A DNA stretch of 64,000 nucleotides from Oscillospiraceae bacterium (GCA_902791215.1 CADAUZ010000017.1:25746-89745); one strand, 5' to 3'. Positions 36,502-45,700 are shown, counted from the first letter of the stretch. Numbers and translations are program-made. Notes: generated by a model not told the origin, from the letters alone.

Positions 36502-39009
36502 ATGAGATATGATTTCGCAGCCATTGAAAAGAAATGGCAGGACCGCTGGGAAGAGACCAAGCCCTACGCTGCCGTCACCGGGAGCGACAAGCCCAAGTTC
36601 TACGGGCTGATCGAGTTTCCGTATCCCTCCGCCGCGGGCCTGCACGTGGGCCATCCGCGCCCCTTCACCGCCATTGACATCGTCACCAGGAAAAAACGCA
36701 TGGAGGGCTACAATGTCCTTTACCCCATCGGCTTTGACGCCTTCGGCCTGCCGACGGAGAACTTCGCCATCAAGAACCACATCCACCCCGCCATCGTCAC
36801 CAAGCAGAACATCGAGAACTTCACCCGTCAGCTCAAGATGCTCGGCTACGGCTTCGACTGGGACCGCGTGGTCGACACCACCGACCCCAAGTACTACAAG
36901 TGGACGCAGTGGATCTTCCTGCAGATGTTCAAAAACGGCCTTGCCTACAAGACCACCATGCCCATCAACTGGTGCACCAGCTGCAAGTGCGGCCTCGCCA
37001 ATGAGGAGGTCGTGGAGGGCGTGTGCGAGCGCTGCGGCTCCCCGGTCGTGCGCAAGGAGAAGAGCCAGTGGATGCTGCGCATCACCAAGTACGCCGACCG
37101 CCTGATCGACGATCTGGACGATCTGGACTTCATCGAGCGCGTCAAGGTCCAGCAGAAGAACTGGATCGGCCGCTCCACCGGCTGCGAGGTCACCTTCAAG
37201 ACCAACACCCCCGACGACATCACCGTCTACACCACCCGCGCCGACACCCTGTTTGGTGTCAGCTATGTCGTCATCTCTCCCGAGCACCCGCTGCTCGACA
37301 AGTGGCAGGACCGCATCGCCAACTGGGCCGATGTCGCCGCCTATAAAGAAGCCGCCTCCCGCAAGTCCGACTTTGAGCGCGGCGAATTAAACAAGGACAA
37401 GACCGGCGTGCGCCTCGAGGGCATCGAGGTCATCAATCCCGCCACCGGCGCGGTCGTGCCGATGTTCACCTCCGACTACGTGCTCATGGGCTACGGCACC
37501 GGCATCGTCATGGGCGTGCCGGGCCATGACCAGCGCGACTGGGAGTTTGCCACCAAGTTCGGCCTGCCGATCGTGGAGGTCGTCAAGGGCGGCGACATCA
37601 CCAAGGAGGCCTTCGTCTCCAAGGACGAGGATGCCATCATGGTAAACTCCGGCTTCCTCAACGGCATGACCGTGAAAGAGGCCATCCCCGCCATGAAGAA
37701 GTACGCCGAGGAGCAGGGCTGGGGCAAGGAGAAGGTAAACTTCAAGCTGCGCGACTGGGTCTTCTCCCGTCAGCGCTACTGGGGCGAGCCGATCCCCCTC
37801 GTCAACTGCGAGAAGTGCGGCTGGGTCCCCATCCCCGAAAGCGAGCTGCCCCTCGTTCTGCCGCAGGTCGAGAGCTATGAGCCCACCGACGACGGCGAAT
37901 CCCCCTTAAGCAAGATGACCGACTGGGTCAACACCACCTGCCCCTGCTGCGGCGGGCCTGCCAAGCGCGAGACGGACACCATGCCCAACTGGGCCGGCTC
38001 CTGCTGGTACTTCCTGCGCTACATGGACCCCCACAACGACGAGGCTCCCTTCTCCAAGGAGGCCGAAGAGTACTGGGGCCCGGTCGACTGGTATAACGGC
38101 GGCATGGAGCACACCACGCTGCACCTCCTGTACAGCCGCTTCTGGCACAAGTTCCTGTACGACATCGGCATTGTGCACACCAAGGAGCCGTACATGAAGC
38201 GCACCTCCCACGGCATGATCCTCGGCAAGAACCCGCACTATGTCGGCAACGTCGAGACCGAGGAGGAGAAGCAGGCCCTCATCGAGCGTTACGGCAACGA
38301 GGCCCTGCGCACCAGCGTCAAGATGTCCAAGTCCCTCGGCAACGTCGTCAACCCCGACGATGTGGTCAAGGCCTACGGCGCGGACACCATGCGCGTGTAT
38401 ATCATGTTCATCGGCGACTTTGAGAAGACCGCCACCTGGTCCGACGAGGCCGTCAAGGGCTCCAAGCGCTTCCTGGACCGCTGCTGGAACCTGATGGAGC
38501 TGGCTAAGGACGACGAGGCCGTCACGAAGAAAAACGAGCCCATCATCCACAAGACCATCAAGAAGGTGGGCGAGGATATCGACACCCTCAAGATGAACAC
38601 CGCCATTGCCCAGCTCATGACCATGGTCAACGAGTTCTACGCCAACGGCTGCACGAAGGGCGACCTCCAGTACCTCATTGAGATGCTCTCTCCCTTCGCC
38701 CCGCACATCGCCGAGGAGATGTGGGAGCAGCTCGGCTTTGCCGCCAAGTACGGCAGGATGGCCATGCAGATGGACTGGCCCAAGTACGACGAGGCCAAGA
38801 CCGTCGACGTCGAGCGCGAGATGGCCGTGCAGGTAAACGGCAAGCTCCGCTCCACGATCATCGTCCCCGCCGACGCCGACGAGCAGCACATCATCGACAC
38901 CGCCTGCGCGGATGAAAAGATCCAGCGTCAGCTCCAGGGCATGCAGATCGTCAAGACCATCGTTGTGAAAAATAAGATTATCAATTTGATCCTCAAGCCG
39001 GCAAAGTAA
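36502..39009 (+). CDS. leuS: Leucyl-tRNA synthetase
   Basis: This 835-residue class I synthetase charges tRNA-Leu. The HIGH-type motif is HVGH (48-51) and KMSKS is at 607-611. The editing (CP1) domain includes the [14 protein letters not shown] region and [17 protein letters not shown], keeping the conserved Thr-rich motif and Asp. A zinc-type insertion ([12 protein letters not shown] through CERCGSPVV) and [11 protein letters not shown] are typical. Length is normal for bacteria. ATG 36502 follows GGGAGAG. Confidence 0.97.
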   Translation: MRYDFAAIEKKWQDRWEETKPYAAVTGSDKPKFYGLIEFPYPSAAGLHVGHPRPFTAIDIVTRKKRMEGYNVLYPIGFDAFGLPTENFAIKNHIHPAIVTKQNIENFTRQLKMLGYGFDWDRVVDTTDPKYYKWTQWIFLQMFKNGLAYKTTMPINWCTSCKCGLANEEVVEGVCERCGSPVVRKEKSQWMLRITKYADRLIDDLDDLDFIERVKVQQKNWIGRSTGCEVTFKTNTPDDITVYTTRADTLFGVSYVVISPEHPLLDKWQDRIANWADVAAYKEAASRKSDFERGELNKDKTGVRLEGIEVINPATGAVVPMFTSDYVLMGYGTGIVMGVPGHDQRDWEFATKFGLPIVEVVKGGDITKEAFVSKDEDAIMVNSGFLNGMTVKEAIPAMKKYAEEQGWGKEKVNFKLRDWVFSRQRYWGEPIPLVNCEKCGWVPIPESELPLVLPQVESYEPTDDGESPLSKMTDWVNTTCPCCGGPAKRETDTMPNWAGSCWYFLRYMDPHNDEAPFSKEAEEYWGPVDWYNGGMEHTTLHLLYSRFWHKFLYDIGIVHTKEPYMKRTSHGMILGKNPHYVGNVETEEEKQALIERYGNEALRTSVKMSKSLGNVVNPDDVVKAYGADTMRVYIMFIGDFEKTATWSDEAVKGSKRFLDRCWNLMELAKDDEAVTKKNEPIIHKTIKKVGEDIDTLKMNTAIAQLMTMVNEFYANGCTKGDLQYLIEMLSPFAPHIAEEMWEQLGFAAKYGRMAMQMDWPKYDEAKTVDVEREMAVQVNGKLRSTIIVPADADEQHIIDTACADEKIQRQLQGMQIVKTIVVKNKIINLILKPAK

Positions 39010-39012
39010 TCA

Positions 39013-39041
39013 TTGACAATTTGCCCCAAAGCCTGTATAAT
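39013..39041 (+). promoter_or_regulatory. rpsU promoter (TTGACA-17-TATAAT)
   Basis: A perfect consensus: TTGACA (39013-39018), 17 bp, TATAAT (39036-39041), starting 3 nt after leuS. It indicates strong constitutive expression of S21. Confidence 0.92.
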
Positions 39042-39109
39042 AACAAAGCTAAAAGCCAATTCATTGGCCCTTAAAGCGCCGCAAGGCGTATTTGGAGGGA
39101 GGGAAATAC

Positions 39110-39295
39110 ATGTCTGAAATCTACGTCAAGGAAAACGAGTCTCTGGACAACGCTCTGAAGAGATTCAAGCGCAGCTGCGCGAAGTCCGGCGTTCTGGCCG
39201 ACCTCAGAAAGAAGGAGTACTACCAGAGCCCCAGCGTCAAGCGCCGTAAGAAATCCGAGGCCGCTCGCAAGAACAAGAACAAGCGTTACTATTGA
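39110..39295 (+). CDS. rpsU: 30S ribosomal protein S21
   Basis: This 61-residue basic ribosomal protein is involved in mRNA engagement. The sequence [20 protein letters not shown] and the Lys/Arg-rich end (KNKNKRYY) are characteristic. ATG 39110 follows GGAGGGAGGG. It is monocistronic with its own strong promoter and terminator. Confidence 0.97.
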   Translation: MSEIYVKENESLDNALKRFKRSCAKSGVLADLRKKEYYQSPSVKRRKKSEAARKNKNKRYY

Positions 39296-39303
39296 TGACA
39301 TGT

Positions 39304-39335
39304 AAAACCACCGGGTTTAAATCCGGTGGTTTTTT
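39304..39335 (+). terminator. rpsU intrinsic terminator
   Basis: AAAACCACCGG pairs with CCGGTGGTTTT around GTTTAAAT, followed by T residues, 10 nt past the rpsU stop. Confidence 0.9.
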
Positions 39336-39345
39336 AGACCCCACC

Positions 39346-39373
39346 TATGCCTTCCCCTTGAGGGGAAGGCATA
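39346..39373. other. Perfect 12-bp hairpin
   Basis: TATGCCTTCCCC (39346-39357) and GGGGAAGGCATA (39362-39373) with a TTGA loop. There is no T run on the plus strand. It may be a relic of a palindromic repeat of the family A kind. Confidence 0.55.
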
Positions 39374-39399
39374 GAGCGCGAAATCAGCCTCATCCGCTC

Positions 39400-39428
39400 T
39401 TGACATTTTTCACCACAGGGAATATTAT
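39400..39428 (+). promoter_or_regulatory. Promoter of the small-peptide gene (TTGACA-17-TATTAT)
   Basis: TTGACA (39400-39405) and TATTAT (39423-39428) lie 17 bp apart. The only plausible coding sequence downstream before the radical SAM gene is the peptide at 39507/39523-39648. Confidence 0.75.
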
Positions 39429-39522
39429 CTAATAGAATGCAAACAAAGCATTCCAGGTACTATTCACCGTATGAAAAGGCTCAAAAGGAGCGGAAAGGAA
39501 ACGAAAATGGTAAAAACTGGAA

Positions 39523-39648
39523 ATGGGGGGGGGTACTGAACAGTACCTGAAACCCGAGATGGAAGTCATTAAGTTTGAGAATGAGGATGTTATCGTGACC
39601 AGTTGTACACCAATGGATGTACCGGAATGGGGTGATTGGCTTGGCTGA
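39523..39648 (+). CDS. Candidate RiPP-like precursor peptide with a G9 tract at its start
   Basis: This 41-codon frame from ATG 39523 encodes MGGGTEQYLKPEMEVIKF, then an acidic EDVIVTS segment, one Cys, and an end with two Trp and three Gly. KPE-x-EV-x-x-F-x-x-EDVIVTS resembles short peptides I recall in gut Clostridia, often near radical SAM genes; they have no assigned function that I know of. ATG 39523 has no good ribosome site, whereas ATG 39507 does (GGAAAGGAAA) but is out of frame by one base because of a nine-G tract (39525-39533). With eight G the 39507 start would give a 46-residue peptide. A promoter lies upstream and the maturation-type genes start 309 nt downstream. Confidence 0.55.
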   Translation: MGGGTEQYLKPEMEVIKFENEDVIVTSCTPMDVPEWGDWLG

Positions 39649-39845
39649 TAAGTATCATTCTTTTCCATCTAATCAATTTGATTTATTCCTGATGCTGTCC
39701 CGTGCAAGGTTTGCCATATATATTTATGCAGAATAGCACCAGTAGGGGTTGATCCCCCGATCGAACCGAAGCCGCACCATGTCGCAATTCAGAGGTCTGA
39801 TGAGGGTATCGGCCATACTACTTTGCAACGCCTCGTACTATACAT

Positions 39846-39922
39846 GTCATCCTGAGCGTAAGCGAAGGATCTCCCGGACATTGTACAATCCATACGGGAT
39901 TCTTCGCTTCGCGCAGAATGAC
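39846..39922. repeat. Short palindromic repeat (GTCATCCTGAGCG...GAATGAC type)
   Basis: A 77-bp element with ends GTCATCCTGAGCG and CGCAGAATGAC and an inner AGCGAAGGATC/GATTCTTCGCT pairing. It belongs to a widespread kind of intergenic element also resembling the core of 21544-21694. The region 39649-39845 before it shows no recognisable gene. Confidence 0.7.
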
Positions 39923-39956
39923 TTTTTTTGTGATCCGTTTGTCCCTTTGAGGTAAC

Positions 39957-41279
39957 ATGATGATTGAAATACGAAAACCCGACGCGACACTCAAAAAGCT
40001 TTTGCCGCCTGTGGTGCCGCGCCCTGAGATCAACTACATACCGTCCCAATACGCGATCCCCTTTAGCCATAACGGGAAGAACTACGTGTTCCAGAACCTG
40101 ACCAAGCAGTGCATCGAAGGAACCCTGCCCGCCTGCGCAAAGGCCGGGGAGGGCTTTGACGACCTGATCGCGGCACAGTTCCTGGTGCCGGAGGGGAAGG
40201 ACGAGTGCGCGTATTATAACCAGATCTCCGGCCTCATGCGCGCCTACAGCAAAAAGAAGGGCATCCGGGGCTATACCATCCTGCCCACCCTCGGCTGCAA
40301 CGCCCGGTGCGTCTACTGCTACGAGGAGGGCATGAAGCAGATCACCATGACGCCCGAGACCGTGGAGCAGGTCATCCGCTTCATCCTCGACACCCACCAC
40401 GGCGACAAGGTAAAGCTCGCCTGGTTCGGCGGGGAGCCGCTGCTGGGCGAGAAGACCATCGACCGTATATGCGAGGCCATGCGGGAGGCAGGCCTGGAAT
40501 ACAAGTCCTCCATGATCTCAAACGGCAGTCTCATCACGCCGGAAATCGTGAAGAAGATGGCGGGGGAGTGGAAGCTTACCCACATCCAGATCTCCATGGA
40601 CGGCGCGGAGCGTGACTATATCGCCCGCAAGCGCTATTACGAAAACCGCGGCAATTACCGCCGTGTCATGGACGCGGTCAGCCAAATGTCGGAGGCGGGC
40701 ATCGATGTCACCATCCGCTGCAACGTGGACGAGGAAAACTGGCCGCGCGTGCCGGAGTTTGTGGACGATTTGAAATTCGGGATTGCCGATAAGAACAAAG
40801 TGGGTGTATACTTTGCTCCGCTGAACGATGTGCGCTGGGGAGAAAACGACGCTCAAATGTGGGAGAAGATCCGCACCGCCCGGCCGCTCCTTGAGGAGGC
40901 GGGCTTCAAGACCTCGCCCTTCATGGGCCTCGGTCTGGGCTTTCGCGCCAACCACTGCATGGCCGACGGCGACAGCGTGGTCATCACGCCCGACGGCAGC
41001 CTCTACCCCTGCGAACACTGCCCGGCGGAAAGCCGCTTCGGCGATATCTGGCACGGCACCACCGACGAGGCCGCGCGCAGGGAATTCTGCCACGTGGACC
41101 GCACACGCGAAAAGTGCCGCGCGTGTCCCTTCCTGCCCGACTGCACCAGCTTTGCGACCTGCCCCGTGCAGGATACCCACTGCCGCGAGGTCCACACCCT
41201 CATGGCGCTGGACGCGCTGGGGCGCATGGTGGACATGCGGGAGAGCGAGAGCACGGAGGAAGACAATCCCATTTGCTAA
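39957..41279 (+). CDS. Radical SAM/SPASM peptide-maturase-like protein
   Basis: This 440-residue enzyme has an N-terminal extension of about 100 residues, the radical SAM cluster motif Cys114-x3-Cys118-x2-Cys121 (GCNARCVYC) and a WFGGEPLL SAM motif. Its SPASM C-terminus is Cys-rich (NHCMADGD, YPCEHCPAES, KCRACPFLPDC, ATCPVQDTHC), enough for auxiliary 4Fe-4S clusters. SPASM radical SAM enzymes often modify ribosomally made peptides, installing thioether or C-C crosslinks. ATG 39957 follows GAGGT. The PqqD-type gene 11 nt downstream and the small peptide gene upstream support a peptide substrate. The chemistry is not known. Confidence 0.9.
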   Translation: MMIEIRKPDATLKKLLPPVVPRPEINYIPSQYAIPFSHNGKNYVFQNLTKQCIEGTLPACAKAGEGFDDLIAAQFLVPEGKDECAYYNQISGLMRAYSKKKGIRGYTILPTLGCNARCVYCYEEGMKQITMTPETVEQVIRFILDTHHGDKVKLAWFGGEPLLGEKTIDRICEAMREAGLEYKSSMISNGSLITPEIVKKMAGEWKLTHIQISMDGAERDYIARKRYYENRGNYRRVMDAVSQMSEAGIDVTIRCNVDEENWPRVPEFVDDLKFGIADKNKVGVYFAPLNDVRWGENDAQMWEKIRTARPLLEEAGFKTSPFMGLGLGFRANHCMADGDSVVITPDGSLYPCEHCPAESRFGDIWHGTTDEAARREFCHVDRTREKCRACPFLPDCTSFATCPVQDTHCREVHTLMALDALGRMVDMRESESTEEDNPIC

Positions 41280-41290
41280 GGAGAATTGAC

Positions 41291-41551
41291 ATGAAGCTCA
41301 AAGACGGTTTTATCACCCATGAAATCGACGGCACCCAGTTCCTGGTCCCCGTGGGCGGGGAGGCGTTCAGCGGCCTTGTGCGCAGCAACAAAACCGCGGC
41401 TTTCATCGTGGACTGCCTCAAGGAGGATACCGACGAGGAAACCATCGTGGACAAGATGTGCGTAAAGTACGACGCGCCGCGTGCGACCATCGCCGCCGAC
41501 GTGGCGGGGACCATCAAGACCCTGCGCGGCATCGGCGCGCTGGAAGACTGA
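41291..41551 (+). CDS. PqqD-family peptide-recognition protein
   Basis: This 86-residue protein is of the PqqD/RRE fold, which binds leader peptides and presents them to a radical SAM partner. The sequence MKLKDGFITHEIDG, then FLVPVGGEAFSGLVRSNKTA and a C-terminal helix-turn-helix-like half (TIVDKMCVKYDAPR) match the family pattern. Length is typical. It lies between the SPASM enzyme and the S26 peptidase with a 2-nt gap to the latter, so it is one operon. Confidence 0.88.
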   Translation: MKLKDGFITHEIDGTQFLVPVGGEAFSGLVRSNKTAAFIVDCLKEDTDEETIVDKMCVKYDAPRATIAADVAGTIKTLRGIGALED

Positions 41552-41553
41552 GC

Positions 41554-42012
41554 ATGACCTTTGAAGAGCTGCTGGCCCGCGACGGGCGGCTGGTCTATCG
41601 CACAAGAGGCGTGAGCATGGAGCCCATGCTGCGCCAGAACCGGGACCTGGTGAACATCCGGGTCCCCGCGTCGCGTTTGGAAAAATACGACGTGGCACTC
41701 TACAGACGCGGCAGGGACTATGTGCTGCACCGCGTCGTCGGCGTGGAGCCCGATCACTACCTCATCCGCGGCGACAACACCTACGCCATTGAGCATGTGC
41801 CGGACAGCGCCGTGATCGGCGTGCTGTCGTCCTTCGTGCGAAAGGGGAAGGAGCACGCTGTGACGGAGCCCGGCTATCTGCGCTATGTGCGTTTCTGGGA
41901 TGCGATCTACCCCCTGCGCGCGCTGCGCTTCCGTACCCGCCGCCGTGCCGTCGGCATTGCCCGGAGGCTGGGCATTTTGCCGACACTGAAAAAACTGCTC
42001 AGAAAAACATAA
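41554..42012 (+). CDS. S24/S26-family peptidase of the peptide cassette
   Basis: This 152-residue signal-peptidase-like protease has catalytic Ser21 in GVSMEPML. His59 in DYVLHRVVG stands where bacterial enzymes have Lys, as in SipW and eukaryotic signal peptidases. Box GDNTYAIE (73-80) is present. No N-terminal membrane segment is seen, though a basic, hydrophobic C-terminus (about 105-152) could touch the membrane. In this cassette it may remove a leader from the matured peptide; this is inference from gene order. It starts 2 nt after the PqqD gene and ends the operon. Confidence 0.85.
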   Translation: MTFEELLARDGRLVYRTRGVSMEPMLRQNRDLVNIRVPASRLEKYDVALYRRGRDYVLHRVVGVEPDHYLIRGDNTYAIEHVPDSAVIGVLSSFVRKGKEHAVTEPGYLRYVRFWDAIYPLRALRFRTRRRAVGIARRLGILPTLKKLLRKT

Positions 42013-42013
42013 A

Positions 42014-42043
42014 AGAATCCCGCCGCGTTTTGCGGCGGGATTT
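42014..42043 (+). terminator. Terminator between convergent S26 peptidase and sortase B genes
   Basis: GAATCCCGCCGC pairs with GCGGCGGGATTTC around GTTTT. The T run is short on the plus strand; on the minus strand the hairpin is followed by CTTTTATG. Confidence 0.7.
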
Positions 42044-42049
42044 CACGTA

Positions 42050-42886
42050 TCAGTGGATTCTGGTCAGCTTGGCAACGATGACGTAGCGGCCGTCGTCGCG
42101 TTCGTAGGTGCAGGTGGAGAGGGTGACGATGTGGTCGGTCTCCTTGACCTCAATATCATCGGCTTTGAAGGTGGACAGGTCGCGGATGAGTTCGATGTGC
42201 TGCATGAACTGCTCGGGCGAGTCGAAGTTCGGCGCGTAGGCGAAGGAGGTCGGCTCGGTAATGAAGCCCGCGAGAATGTCCAGGCGGTAGTTGAAATTCT
42301 GGTTGCTCAGGTAGAGGACCTTGTGATCGGGGTAGTAGTTTGCGTCGCGGTAGTTGCGCAGGCTTGCGAACATGGAGCCGTCGTTCATGTTGTGGCCGTA
42401 GATGCAGGTGTTCTGATCCGAGAAGTCGGAGGCGTTGCGGCAGTCGATGAAGATAGTGCCGTTGGCGTTCATGGCTCCGTTGTACATGTGGTCGAGATAA
42501 TAGAAGTTATCGTCCGTGTACGCGATGGGGTAGTTGATGACGGTGCCGGGCTGGTAGATCCAGGCCACGAGATCCGAGTTCTCGGCGCGCAGGCCCGCAA
42601 AGTCGATGTTCAGGGGGCTGACTTCGGGGTCGATGCCGTCGCCCTGGGGCTGGGCGCTTTCCACGGGCGCAGCCGGCGCGGGAGTGGGAGATGCCACAAC
42701 ATTGGCAAAGTTGCTGGCAACCTCGTTGTAGGCCTTCTCGGCCTGCTTGTAGCCGATGATGGTGGAGATGATCTTATACCCGCTGTAGATAAATACACAC
42801 AGCAGAATGACACACAGCACGATCAGGATCAGCTTGACGGTGCTCCTGCTTTTCCGTCTCGATCTGCGGCGCTTGTTTTCTTCCAA
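42050..42886 (-). CDS. srtB: Class B sortase
   Basis: This 278-residue sortase has a basic N-terminus, one membrane segment (about 17-42), an Ala/Pro linker and a catalytic domain with His165 in YGHNMNDGSMF, Cys259 in TLSTCTYERDDGRY and Arg267. The Ser-Thr-Cys active site and helical insertion are class B hallmarks. Class B enzymes anchor a few specific proteins, such as haem receptors, or act on pili. Its substrate is not adjacent. It converges on the peptide cassette and has no operon partner here. Confidence 0.93.
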   Translation of the reverse strand: MEENKRRRSRRKSRSTVKLILIVLCVILLCVFIYSGYKIISTIIGYKQAEKAYNEVASNFANVVASPTPAPAAPVESAQPQGDGIDPEVSPLNIDFAGLRAENSDLVAWIYQPGTVINYPIAYTDDNFYYLDHMYNGAMNANGTIFIDCRNASDFSDQNTCIYGHNMNDGSMFASLRNYRDANYYPDHKVLYLSNQNFNYRLDILAGFITEPTSFAYAPNFDSPEQFMQHIELIRDLSTFKADDIEVKETDHIVTLSTCTYERDDGRYVIVAKLTRIH

Positions 42887-42964
42887 AAGATTCGCCTTCC
42901 TTTACGATCAGGCTTTTGCCTGAAATAATCATGAGCTATTATACCCCAAAAGAAGACAAAAGGG

Positions 42965-43005
42965 AAGACCCCCTTTGTAACGATTGTGTGTACAAAGGGG
43001 GTCTT
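42965..43005 (-). terminator. metNIQ terminator
   Basis: AAGACCCCCTTTGTA (42965-42979) and TACAAAGGGGGTCTT (42991-43005) form a perfect 15-bp stem, followed on the minus strand by CCCTTTTGTC. It lies 29 nt past the metQ stop. Confidence 0.85.
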
Positions 43006-43033
43006 TGTCAAACGAAACCGAAGTTGACTGGTT

Positions 43034-43951
43034 TTATTTGATGGAGACGATGCCGGCGCCGGTGTTGGCGTTGAAGGTATCGACCGCGCCGTCCTGGAGG
43101 GCGGCGACCAGGGCCACGATCTCGGGACGGGTCTCATCGCCGCGGCGGACAGCCACGAGGTTTGCGTAGGTCTGGGCGGCGTTGCCGGAGGCGTCCTCGA
43201 TGGCCAGAGCGTCGGTGGTCTTGAAGCCGGCGTTCAGGGCGTAGTTGTAGTTGATAACGGCGATGGTGCCCTCAGCGCTGTTGACCAGCAGGGAGGGGAC
43301 AGCGTCGGCCTGGGCGGCCTGGATGTTGTAGCCCTTGGCGTCCACGATGTCGAGGACGGAAGGAGCGGTGTCAACGGAGGCACCCTCGGGCAGGACGATC
43401 AGGCCCTCCTGCTGCAGCAGGAGCAGAGCGCGGGTCTGGTTGGACTCGTCGTCGGGGACCAGAATGGTGGCGCCTTCAGCCAGGTTCTCGAGCTTGTCGA
43501 GAGTCTTGCTGTAGATGCCCATGGGCTCGTAGTGGACGAGACCGGCGGAGACGAGATCAGTGCCGTTGGAGGCGTTGAAGCTGTTCATATAGGGGGCGTG
43601 CTGGAAGTAGTTGGCGTCCAGGGTGCCGTCCTGCAGGGCGGTGTTGGGCAGCACGTAATCGTCGTAGATCACGATGTCGAGGTTGATGCCCTGCTCGGCG
43701 AGCTTGGGCTTGACGATCTCAAGCAGCTCGCCGTGGGGGGTGGAGCTTGCGCCGACCTTAAGGGTGACGGGCTCGGCAGCGGCGGGAGCCTCGGTGGCAG
43801 CGGGAGCCTCGGTGGCAGCGGGAGCCTCGGTCGCGGCGGGAGCCTCGGTGGGGGCGGGCGTCGCGGTGGCGGCGGGAGCGGAGGAGCCGCAGGCGCTCAG
43901 AGAAAGCGCGAGGAGTGCGGCGACAAGAATCAGAGCGAGATTTCTTTTCAT
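43034..43951 (-). CDS. metQ: Methionine ABC transporter substrate-binding lipoprotein
   Basis: This 305-residue NlpA/MetQ lipoprotein has a signal peptide with lipobox LSAC (Cys21), then an Ala/Pro/Thr linker with four ATEAPA-type repeats. The binding domain follows, with TLKVGASSTPHGELLEIVKP, IYDDYVLPNTAL and NYFQHAPYMN, hallmarks of MetQ. ATG 43951 is chosen because AAGGAGAAC lies just upstream; longer frames begin without a site. It is the third gene of metNIQ. Confidence 0.95.
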   Translation of the reverse strand: MKRNLALILVAALLALSLSACGSSAPAATATPAPTEAPAATEAPAATEAPAATEAPAAAEPVTLKVGASSTPHGELLEIVKPKLAEQGINLDIVIYDDYVLPNTALQDGTLDANYFQHAPYMNSFNASNGTDLVSAGLVHYEPMGIYSKTLDKLENLAEGATILVPDDESNQTRALLLLQQEGLIVLPEGASVDTAPSVLDIVDAKGYNIQAAQADAVPSLLVNSAEGTIAVINYNYALNAGFKTTDALAIEDASGNAAQTYANLVAVRRGDETRPEIVALVAALQDGAVDTFNANTGAGIVSIK

Positions 43952-43982
43952 GGTGATGTTCTCCTTTACTAAAAAATGGGGT

Positions 43983-44663
43983 TTACTTTGAGATACGTTT
44001 ATCGGTGCGGTGCGCAATGGCAGTCCCCACCTCCTGAATAATCTGGACGATTATTACAGTCAGAAAAACACAGATCCACTTGATGTCGGGATTGAAGCGC
44101 TGGTGGCCGTAGCTTATGGCGATCTGGCCGAGGCCGGTGCCGCCGATGGTGGCGGACATGGCTGAGTAGCCGAGTATCGTGACCATGGAGATGACCGCCC
44201 CCATGATGAGGGAGGGCTTTGCCTCCGGCAGCAATACCTTCGTCACGATCTGGAAGTTGTTGGCGCCCATGGACTGGGCCGCCTCAATGACCCCGAAGCT
44301 GACCTCCTTGAGGGAAGTCTCCACCATACGGGCGATGTACGGGGAGGCCGCGATCACGAGCATCACGATCATCGCCTTGTTGCCGAGTGAGGTGCCGACG
44401 ATGAAGTTTGCCACCGGCAGCATGGCGACCATCAGGATGATGAACGGGATGGAGCGGAAGAAGTTGACGATGATGCCGAGCAGACGGTTGAGCCAGGGGA
44501 TGGGGCAGATGCCCTCGCGGTCGGTGATGTTGAGCACCACGCCCAGCGGCAGGCCGATCACATAGGAGATGGCGGTGGAGATCACGGTCATGTAGATGGT
44601 CTCCCAGATGCCGCGCTGGAGGATGCCTGCGTTCCAGAGCTTGTAAAAGGTTTCGGAAAACAT
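43983..44663 (-). CDS. metI: Methionine ABC transporter permease
   Basis: This 226-residue inner-membrane permease has five hydrophobic segments and the EAA coupling loop EVSFGVIEAAQSMGANNFQI that contacts MetN. Length and gene order (metN-metI-metQ) are standard. Its start overlaps the metN stop by 1 nt, implying coupled translation. Confidence 0.95.
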   Translation of the reverse strand: MFSETFYKLWNAGILQRGIWETIYMTVISTAISYVIGLPLGVVLNITDREGICPIPWLNRLLGIIVNFFRSIPFIILMVAMLPVANFIVGTSLGNKAMIVMLVIAASPYIARMVETSLKEVSFGVIEAAQSMGANNFQIVTKVLLPEAKPSLIMGAVISMVTILGYSAMSATIGGTGLGQIAISYGHQRFNPDIKWICVFLTVIIVQIIQEVGTAIAHRTDKRISK

Positions 44664-45652
44664 CAGTTCTCCTCCTTCCAGTTGACCGAGCTGTTTTTGA
44701 GCCAGGTGAGGACCTTTTCGGCCTGGTGCGGATCGGTGGGCAGCTCGATGATCATGTGGCCGTAGACGATGCCGTCAAAGTCCTTGGTGTCGGCGAACAT
44801 GATGTTGACCGGCACCTGGCAGTCGAGCGTCATGTTGGAGATGACCGGCTCCTTGGACTGCATGCCGTCGAAGATGATGCGGATCTTCTTGCCGCCGCTG
44901 GTCTCGATGGCTTTGCGGTCCTGGGGCAGGATGAGCTCCCGCGCGATCTGGGACTGGGGGTTGGTGAACACCTCGCTGACGCGGCCTTCCTCGGCGATAC
45001 GGCTGTGGTCGATAACGGCCACCCGGTCGCAGATCTGGTCGATGACCTTCATCTCATGGGTAATGACGATGATGGTGACGTTCATCGTCTTGTTGATGCT
45101 TCTCAGCAGCTCCAGAATAGAGCGTGTGGTGTTCGGATCGAGGGCCGAGGTCGCCTCGTCGCACAGCAGGTAGCGCGGATCGGAGGCCAGGGCGCGGGCG
45201 ATGGCGACGCGCTGCTTCTGTCCGCCGGAAAGCTGCGAGGGGTACACCTCCGCCTTTTCCTCCAGGCCCACCACCTTCAAGAGCTCCAGCGCCTTCTTTT
45301 TCGCCTCCTGGCTTTTGACGCCTGCGATTTCCAGCGGGAAGGTGACGTTGCGCAAAACGCTTCGCTGCTCAAGCAGGTTGAAGCCCTGGAAGATCATCGA
45401 GATGCTGCGCCGCATTTTCAGAAGCTCGGGGCGGGAGAGAGCGGTGATATCCTGCCCGTCGATGATGACGCTGCCGGAGGTGGGGCGCTCAAGCAAGTTG
45501 ATGCACCTTACCAGCGTGCTCTTGCCCGCGCCGGACAGACCGATGATGCCGAAGATCTCGCCGTCCTCGATGGTGAGGTTGATGTCGCGCAGGGCCTCCA
45601 CGTCACCGGCGGCGGAGGGGTAGGTTTTGCACAGATTTTTCAATTCAATCAT
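44663..45652 (-). CDS. metN: Methionine ABC transporter ATPase with NIL domain
   Basis: This 329-residue ATPase powers Met import. Walker A is GLSGAGKST (38-46), the signature is LSGGQKQR, and Walker B precedes DEATSALDP. The C-terminal NIL domain (about 255-329) binds methionine for feedback inhibition in homologues. ATG 45652 follows AAAGGAAAT; upstream in-frame codons run into the attenuator and lack a site. Expression appears to be controlled by the leader peptide and terminator at 45701-45870. Confidence 0.95.
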   Translation of the reverse strand: MIELKNLCKTYPSAAGDVEALRDINLTIEDGEIFGIIGLSGAGKSTLVRCINLLERPTSGSVIIDGQDITALSRPELLKMRRSISMIFQGFNLLEQRSVLRNVTFPLEIAGVKSQEAKKKALELLKVVGLEEKAEVYPSQLSGGQKQRVAIARALASDPRYLLCDEATSALDPNTTRSILELLRSINKTMNVTIIVITHEMKVIDQICDRVAVIDHSRIAEEGRVSEVFTNPQSQIARELILPQDRKAIETSGGKKIRIIFDGMQSKEPVISNMTLDCQVPVNIMFADTKDFDGIVYGHMIIELPTDPHQAEKVLTWLKNSSVNWKEEN

Positions 45653-45700
45653 GCGCCGATTTCCTTTCAAAAATACAAATCGGGTCATAAAAGATGGGGC

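Noticed and set aside
39617..39736. Second small frame (M-Y-R-N-G...) overlapping the end of the peptide.
   Set aside because: No ribosome site and no similarity to the peptide. The frame is probably chance in AT-rich intergenic DNA.
39749..39955. Small plus-strand frame of about 68 codons upstream of the radical SAM gene.
   Set aside because: It runs through a palindromic repeat and has no ribosome site; the product is not protein-like.
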